Below are positions 6,801-10,661 of a stretch of 10,661 nucleotides of DNA, in pieces (positions within the stretch are counted from its first letter, which is position 1; each line of letters begins with the position of its first letter). Origin of the DNA: CAZTWC01 sp964617105 [NCBI: uncultured Myxococcia bacterium]. Lineage in GTDB: Bacteria; CAZTWC01. The notes under the pieces are model-generated. The model was not told where the DNA came from, made no database searches, and saw only the letters and a list, made by a program, of their open reading frames with translations. The stretch spans positions 1 to 10,661 of the forward strand of contig CAZTWC010000111.1 in NCBI GenBank assembly GCA_964617105.1, given 5' to 3'. A program made the translations under genes and the position numbers.

Positions 6801-7344
6801 CCGGAATATGCATGTGAACCCCAACCAGGCAGTCCGACTCTTTTTCCGCACCCTCCCGTTTAGCCTTGGTGGTAACAAAAATCCGGTGTGGTTTGTCAGA
6901 ACTCAACTGGATATCTGATGCATAGTGGGTGAGTTTATCTTTGTGCTTTTCCAGTCCCTGGTTGTCCTCTACCGCTTTTTTAAGACTCTCTTCGTCATGG
7001 GCTTGCAGAGTAATCTTTTTTCCGGCCGCATGTAAAGTATGGACACTCTCTTTGGACAAGTTGGAAAAATCAAAGTGCAGAGTATGGGTTTCGGCATTGA
7101 ACTCACGGCTCTTTTTCTTATGGCTGCTTCCACCTACCACCGGACTGCCATCGGTTTTTGAATCACCTGAATCGCCACAACCTGAAAAGAGATTGGCAGA
7201 TCCCATAGTTACACCGGCACCAAGGGTGCCCATAAATATTTTGTTAAAGGCCCGGCGAGTTATTTTGTATAACTCTTTTTCAGATATGGGTAGGCCATCT
7301 ATTTGGGGAAATAGTTTCTTATCTTTTTTATTATTCTTGGACAT
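3844..7344 (-). CDS. Large Tat-exported lipoprotein with hydrophobic core and propeller-like C-terminus
   Basis: The 1166-residue protein opens with a long basic n-region and the twin-arginine motif TRRAFNKI (29-36). A hydrophobic stretch follows, ending in FSGC, so C56 is the probable lipidated residue: a Tat lipoprotein. A Gly/Ser/Asp-rich linker (57-78) leads to a charged, helical N-terminal part (about 80-390). Residues 510-536 form a clear hydrophobic segment, and more hydrophobic or amphipathic helices follow to about 660 (for example GVIINIIKLVKSIVSLIV, 555-572, and EEAIPFAGWAMKIAANLGAAAD, abridged, 623-644). Beta-rich sequence with LGYSWRAS (832-839) follows. From about 890 on, repeated strands such as MAVTPNGYVVGIST and VALAVTKDSDIIVLEG suggest an NHL-like beta-propeller. 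I do not recognise the family as a whole. Export by Tat implies folding, perhaps with a cofactor, before export. The ATG is supported by GGAGGA seven bases upstream. It lies 24 bp after the pentapeptide lipoprotein gene, so the two form one operon. Confidence 0.9.
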   Translation of the reverse strand: MSKNNKKDKKLFPQIDGLPISEKELYKITRRAFNKIFMGTLGAGVTMGSANLFSGCGDSGDSKTDGSPVVGGSSHKKKSREFNAETHTLHFDFSNLSKESVHTLHAAGKKITLQAHDEESLKKAVEDNQGLEKHKDKLTHYASDIQLSSDKPHRIFVTTKAKREGAEKESDCLVGVHMHIPVEHRKNAKEAAKKSGKFTEAKKQALKVCNSNRNFALVECSLEDELEDQFISAFETAKAIVSHHPEIMNIDPSIAAEVEQHIENSSEVMNLAQSICNQGPAWEHDPDYLDGWAILVALENDDGTAQVDQDGEQIYRYDLSEQILKDLNPAVHQVLGSIKNDPDLHGKQYTTYYDGEDPEDTKSSGLISQPLTAQQPLISNSVEASASGYHHNVWFHKPEMRSEREFSIKWNNMNFIWYGCYYQFLDANGDPIEATKDEIKDDLMEYGMYEIDLSTKTTRWKTFVGAPAVVFGVPISGLIPTEERWTLPEGASSCRIMFVGPGTYCHHGHLEAWELLLFGILLTAIVQYAIPIFLMATTSGENEDVSLKAVLKSKGVIINIIKLVKSIVSLIVSPSSKTGIDLAGSFGSLISAIANDLITQGLVLKIPAIAAWITEKVTEEEVEEAIPFAGWAMKIAANLGAAADMVAATAEILANPYVIDNKISLTHTVDITLAHDPNDYMFPRVAKTMEILIYTGKNPIKKTFDLTETQKGQETITVSMSGIPATAKSEKIRVIFYSDTQWIAAEGTDHFLNKVPSKGGKVTADITITENPVPVTKDTNYSQQCKLGYKDNKYQWDFDAAVPKPEQLSADTPGGNLSELNNITIWVPGGMLGYSWRASSKNIKECGGKGTGQLYMFQNVNLRPGKAEEGFKSPGCGYPNATAIAYDYVAKNTQVDGRHFYLDALNTNPKSPQYHLRKIRLDKGAADRTYWKFDDQQTWGMFTMPLNRMAVTPNGYVVGISTEWHRIGILRLPSKAYSLDQYKNDEPAVSRSLLAAGKGKKNDALLYRPVALAVTKDSDIIVLEGGGTHTIKSFSVEGKPRKIFKKKKFSKLVLTQTVEDAKKKAVTMLDIAVELTGLIYVLSYTDQGSKQSDYHLDVYSMDGTHVVRNSGIAVSRMVVDPFRILYSLNPEKMLHSPITEPTVSIWTPSTPDCKKHPETPGCKPTP

Positions 7345-7351
7345 CTATGAT

Positions 7352-7357
7352 TCCTCC
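7352..7357 (-). promoter_or_regulatory. Strong ribosome binding site of the Tat lipoprotein gene
   Basis: GGAGGA on the minus strand lies seven bases before the ATG at 7342-7344, inside the 24-bp gap after the upstream stop codon. It fixes the start and shows the second gene is set up for efficient translation in a shared mRNA. Confidence 0.85.
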
Positions 7358-7368
7358 ATAGGTTATTT

Positions 7369-9963
7369 TTAATGGGCTGGGCGCCGGCCGCCACTATGAC
7401 AAGATATTACGTTGCCATTATCATCCATATTTTGTTTTTCTTTAGCCGTCTTGGCTTTTTTTAATGTGCACTTGGTCGGCTCCGCTGGTGGTACTAATGC
7501 TTGCCAGGCATAGTTAACATGGTTAGAGGTGCAAGTTCCACCATCTTCAACCACAATATCACAAATATTGCCGCATTCTCCATTACCTGAATTTGGGCAT
7601 ATATTGCGGCAACTGGTATCATTGGGAGTGGGTATTTTGGTCATCTTGTAATCTTTTTCCAAAAAGGCCCACCCATCAGTAGAATCCATCACTTCGATGG
7701 TAGTTTTACCCGTTCCAACTGAAACCAGAGCATTGGAAAAGTCCACTCCATCCAGTTTGGCTGAGGTAAAATCCGCACCTTTGAGGATAGTTGAACTAAA
7801 ATTGGTTTTATTACCAGCGTCTTTGGAGCAACTATTCAAATCCTGATTAGAGGTAGTATTATCCTGGTAATATTTATTTAGGCCCGCACCGGTAAAATTG
7901 GTGTTGACCAGAACTGCATTGGTAAAATTAGCCCCCTGCAGATGGGCATCGGCAAAATCCACTTCTGAGCAGTTAGCATTGGTAAAGGTGGTTTTAACCA
8001 TGGTAGCCCTTAAAGCAGAAGCATGTTCTCCATACCAACTTACATAATCAAAACGCACTTGATTCAGGTGGGCGTCATCAAGTTTGGTATTCTTCATATA
8101 ACTGTAAGTTAAATTGGCAGGGGTGTATTTACCGGCAGCGTCAGCCTCCAGGTAAGATAGCGAAAAATTGGCGCCTTCCAGGTTCGCCTGAGTGAGGGAT
8201 ACCCCACGCAGAAAGGCTGAACTCACCGATGCTCCGCTCAGATTGGCGCCATCAAGTTTGGCTTTGAGCAGATATACTTTATCCATAACCGCTTTACTAA
8301 AATTGGCTTTGTTACAGGTGATCTCATTCATACTGGAAACCTTTTTGCTAATATTGTCTGCAGTAAAATCAACCCCCACAAAACTGGCATTCTGGCAGTC
8401 AGCTTTATCCATAGTGACCCCTAAAAAAGAGCCTCTATCCATTACTGAATTGGTCAATTTGGCGTTAGTTAAATTGGCGCGATCCAAAACCACTCCCCGA
8501 AGGTTAAGATCAGTAAGGTCAGCCCTGACCAGGTTACAGCCAGTACAACCATTGCTTTGAACTGTCAGTTGGGTTGAATAAGTTGAGGAGGTCATCACCT
8601 TAATAGAAGAGGATACCCCATCCCAACCTGCCACTCTACCGCCGGCCTGGGTGAGTAATTTGTATGTATTTCCCCAGGTGTGGCCATTGTCCAGCACATC
8701 ATATTCTCCTTTGTTGCCATCAACCCGCTTGCCCTCTCCCATAAATTTTTTGTTGTCAAACCATTCGGTCACCAAGTTGGTTTCACCGTATCGGATACCA
8801 TGCATTTGATCATCAAAGCCGATAAGTTGCAAATCGGTGCAGTTTTGTTTTAAAACATGAGCCTTGGTGCAAAGTTTACCACTAGTAAATAGAGTGGATT
8901 TATTAAGGCCGCCCAGAATCATCACCTCACCCGGTTTGGGAAGGGTGATATCAGTGTAATTGGCCCATTGAGTAGTAACATGACTGCCAGTTCCGCCTGA
9001 ACCTGCCCGTCCGGTGCAGATAGTATTTGCACATATACAGAAATGGCCGGAACGCTCCACTTTACACTGCTGTGGGTCGCCCTCCTCAAAGGTGGATACC
9101 GCAAAAGATATTTTTTTGGTGGTATTTAAGACGTGGTGGGCGGCAAAACACTTAACCACTGGTTTATCGGAGTCGTTGACCAACCCAGCCTGGGGCCCGC
9201 CGTAATAGTGTTCGGAAAAAAGGATAACCTGAGTGTAAGGTCCCAGAGCAAAACCTGACAATTTTCCGCCTAAACTAAAACTGTTGCAACTACCAGAAAA
9301 GGTCCGAGTCGCCACTGTCGGTTGTTTACAGTTTCCAATCAGGGGTGTCGCCTGGCCCTTGGTCAAGTCCTGATAGGCCACTGAATCTGAGGTGGCACAC
9401 TTTGATATTGCTCCCATATCAGTAGCGAGTTCTTCATCGGTAAGCGCCTGAGAGACGATATTGTCGGTAAAAGGAGTGCTGGGGCGAATAAAGATGATAT
9501 CATGTTTTGCGCTTTTCCCTTTTTGGCCATGATGGATCTCTTTAGTATAATCACCGGCCTTAAGAATAGCGGTTTTACATTCCCCCTCCATTATTTTCAT
9601 CACCTCTTTGCCGCTTTTGTTTTTCACTAACATATAGTGTGAGCCTTCGGTTTCATAGGGATCTCGATCCTTAAAACAAACAGTGTGGCGCGACTTACGG
9701 TGAAGATTGTAAGGGATAACATCAAAACCTTCACCACCGCTGTCTTTATCATGGCTGCCCGTAGCCTCCAGGTGAAGCACAACTGTGTCTTTTACCGTGG
9801 CTTTTTTTTCACCATCGCTAAAAGCCTTTTCGTGAAAAGCACCGCCCTCTGGTTCCGGCACACCTTTGGCTGACCAGGAGGTATCCTCTTTTTTGCTGCA
9901 ACCCTTCAGCAGAAGAAAAAGAGATAAAATTAGTATGGATGATAGTAGGTAATATTTTTTCAT
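7369..9963 (-). CDS. Lipoprotein with beta/gamma-crystallin-like signatures and pentapeptide repeats
   Basis: This 864-residue protein starts with a Sec lipoprotein signal, MKKYYLLSSI to LLLKGC, with C22 the probable lipidated residue; K23 and K24 do not suggest inner-membrane retention by the Asp+2 rule. The domain at about 55-165 is beta-rich. Two crystallin-type signatures (aromatic-x4-aromatic-x-G) occur at F249/Y254/G256 and F402/F407/G409; the second runs to WDGVSSSIKV (447-456), resembling the closing strand of a beta/gamma-crystallin motif, although the calcium-site first residue is W rather than N or D. Residues about 473-750 form a pentapeptide-repeat right-handed helix (for example ANLTN, ANLEG, ANFTN, VDFSN) with breaks at about 536-549, 607-613 and 691-719. 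A Cys-rich tail (785-855) follows; about 26 cysteines in all suggest disulfides in the periplasm. The ATG at 9963 has GGAG six bases upstream. Function unknown; a structural or binding role at the envelope is inference. Confidence 0.9.
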   Translation of the reverse strand: MKKYYLLSSILILSLFLLLKGCSKKEDTSWSAKGVPEPEGGAFHEKAFSDGEKKATVKDTVVLHLEATGSHDKDSGGEGFDVIPYNLHRKSRHTVCFKDRDPYETEGSHYMLVKNKSGKEVMKIMEGECKTAILKAGDYTKEIHHGQKGKSAKHDIIFIRPSTPFTDNIVSQALTDEELATDMGAISKCATSDSVAYQDLTKGQATPLIGNCKQPTVATRTFSGSCNSFSLGGKLSGFALGPYTQVILFSEHYYGGPQAGLVNDSDKPVVKCFAAHHVLNTTKKISFAVSTFEEGDPQQCKVERSGHFCICANTICTGRAGSGGTGSHVTTQWANYTDITLPKPGEVMILGGLNKSTLFTSGKLCTKAHVLKQNCTDLQLIGFDDQMHGIRYGETNLVTEWFDNKKFMGEGKRVDGNKGEYDVLDNGHTWGNTYKLLTQAGGRVAGWDGVSSSIKVMTSSTYSTQLTVQSNGCTGCNLVRADLTDLNLRGVVLDRANLTNAKLTNSVMDRGSFLGVTMDKADCQNASFVGVDFTADNISKKVSSMNEITCNKANFSKAVMDKVYLLKAKLDGANLSGASVSSAFLRGVSLTQANLEGANFSLSYLEADAAGKYTPANLTYSYMKNTKLDDAHLNQVRFDYVSWYGEHASALRATMVKTTFTNANCSEVDFADAHLQGANFTNAVLVNTNFTGAGLNKYYQDNTTSNQDLNSCSKDAGNKTNFSSTILKGADFTSAKLDGVDFSNALVSVGTGKTTIEVMDSTDGWAFLEKDYKMTKIPTPNDTSCRNICPNSGNGECGNICDIVVEDGGTCTSNHVNYAWQALVPPAEPTKCTLKKAKTAKEKQNMDDNGNVISCHSGGRRPAH
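7714..8547 (-). repeat. Coding pentapeptide-repeat tract (A(D/N)LXX type)
   Basis: Residues 473-750 of the crystallin/pentapeptide lipoprotein. The tract starts right after a CTGC motif (473-476) and is broken by three loops at about residues 536-549, 607-613 and 691-719. The central position of each repeat is mostly L, F or M and the position two residues before it is mostly A, C or V, as expected for a right-handed quadrilateral beta-helix. Confidence 0.9.
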
Positions 9964-9969
9964 AGGTAA

Positions 9970-9973
9970 CTCC
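9970..9973 (-). promoter_or_regulatory. Ribosome binding site deciding the start at 9963
   Basis: GGAG on the minus strand, six bases before the ATG at 9961-9963. It overlaps an in-frame upstream ATG (9973-9975), which would add the residues MELP before the lipoprotein signal and has no comparable site of its own; the later ATG is therefore preferred. Confidence 0.7.
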
Positions 9974-10002
9974 ATATTTTATTTCCGGATTAAGTTGGAA
10001 AA

Positions 10003-10019
10003 CAATTTATAACCTTTAT
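10003..10019 (+). repeat. Copy 2 of the 17-nt direct repeat (CAATTTATAACCTTTAT)
   Basis: Identical to 1958-1974. It lies 40 bp before the start codon of the crystallin/pentapeptide lipoprotein gene, inside the 105-bp gap that separates it from the upstream partial gene. On the minus strand it reads as an AT-rich word containing TTATAAAT, which could serve as part of a -10 region, but no matching -35 box was found. Confidence 0.6.
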
Positions 10020-10068
10020 ATCTTGAATTGATTTCTGCAATGTTTAAAATACTGGATTGGTCATCAAC

Positions 10069-10661
10069 CTATTTTTTGGGAAAACATATAAAGTGCTCAT
10101 AGGAAAAATGGTCCGCTTTGATCTGAATCTCCACTTTGGAAAAATCTTTTTCATCCAGGCGCCATCCTGCTTCTGGCTCACATTTCCAGGTGTCATGAGT
10201 CATAGATAGTTTGACCTTACCAGTATCCATATTCAGATAGGTGATAAAGCCAGAGTGGCTGTCGTTCAGGACTCCATTAGTGGAAAGTTCCAACTGATTA
10301 TTTTCATTTAGATGATAGGGGCCTTTACCAGATTCCGGCGAAACCGTTAGAAGTGCTCCTTTTACGGAACCTTTCTTGTCATGGCTGCTAACCTCAATAA
10401 TTAGATGGCCCTTTTTCTTGTCCAACTCCTGATTGATTACATCTTTTATTTGATCAAACTCTATGCCCGGCAGAACCAGGTTGCCCAATTGCAGGTCAAA
10501 TACAGTGGTGTGAATATGGCGAATTGCGGTATGGAAACCCTCTTTTTTGTAAAGGATAACCACTTTTGATCCGGTGGAGATCTGTTTTAAATAGTACTTT
10601 CCATCACGATCTGTTTTAACGCAGTGTTTATCCTGGAGGCAAACTTCCGCTTCTTTCAAGG
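10069..10661 (-). CDS. Partial exported protein with carboxypeptidase-regulatory-like domain (5' end outside window)
   Basis: The last 197 or so codons of a gene that enters from the right edge. The reading frame is still open at the edge; the only in-frame start candidate near it is a TTG without a visible ribosome site, so the true start is taken to lie outside. The first visible residues, with AEVCLQDKHCVKTDRDGKYYLKQI, abridged (a Cys pair, then TDRDGKYYL), are the end of a carboxypeptidase-regulatory-like Ig fold. The C-terminal part (from about GHLIIEVSSHDKKG) looks like a second beta-sandwich, with GFITYLNMDTGKVKLSMTH and a late Cys pair, a pattern I associate with similar repeated domains in exported proteins of myxobacterial type. 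Charge and Cys content fit a periplasmic or surface protein. It ends 105 bp before the next gene on the same strand and is probably part of the same cluster. Confidence 0.8.
   Translation of the reverse strand, partial: LKEAEVCLQDKHCVKTDRDGKYYLKQISTGSKVVILYKKEGFHTAIRHIHTTVFDLQLGNLVLPGIEFDQIKDVINQELDKKKGHLIIEVSSHDKKGSVKGALLTVSPESGKGPYHLNENNQLELSTNGVLNDSHSGFITYLNMDTGKVKLSMTHDTWKCEPEAGWRLDEKDFSKVEIQIKADHFSYEHFICFPKK

Noticed and set aside
9964-9975. Start of the crystallin/pentapeptide lipoprotein at the upstream ATG (9975)
   Set aside because: The GGAG site lies within this extension and fits the ATG at 9963, which also gives a standard MKK lipoprotein signal.
10657-10659. TTG at the right edge as a true start codon
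   Set aside because: It begins in the middle of a carboxypeptidase-regulatory-like domain and no ribosome site is visible; the frame is open to the edge.

Overview
The window carries seven protein genes, six on the minus strand and one on the plus strand. It looks like a bacterial chromosome of moderate to low GC. The organism is probably Gram-negative with a Tat system: there is a twin-arginine lipoprotein signal, Sec lipoprotein signals, good Shine-Dalgarno sites and sigma70-type promoters. The large lipoproteins with pentapeptide, beta/gamma-crystallin-like, propeller and carboxypeptidase-regulatory-like parts recall deltaproteobacterial-type lineages, but that taxonomic guess is weak and rests on style only. 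No mobile element, CRISPR array, tRNA or rRNA was seen.

Left part (1-1886, minus strand): the N-terminal 207 codons of an FAD-dependent oxidoreductase leave the window at its left edge. Upstream of it lies an AAA+ ATPase of the DUF4143 type. Its near-consensus promoter sits so close to the start codon that the mRNA may be leaderless. A 312-bp intergenic stretch follows.

Middle part (2199-3694): a plus-strand lipoprotein with a five-bladed, GH43/GH32-like propeller converges on a short minus-strand gene. That gene encodes a membrane-anchored protein whose C-terminal half resembles the STAS/SpoIIAA-like fold. The two coding regions overlap tail-to-tail by 97 bp, and both tails look real.

Right part (3844-10661, minus strand): three large exported proteins are encoded in a row. 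In order of transcription they are a protein cut by the right edge with a carboxypeptidase-regulatory-like domain; an 864-residue Sec lipoprotein joining crystallin-type signatures to a long pentapeptide-repeat helix; and a 1166-residue Tat lipoprotein with a hydrophobic helical core and a C-terminal propeller-like region. The last two are 24 bp apart and surely co-transcribed. The membrane-anchored STAS-like gene follows on the same strand after a 149-bp gap rich in palindromes. This run of envelope proteins is the best candidate for an undescribed system; its function cannot be read from sequence alone.
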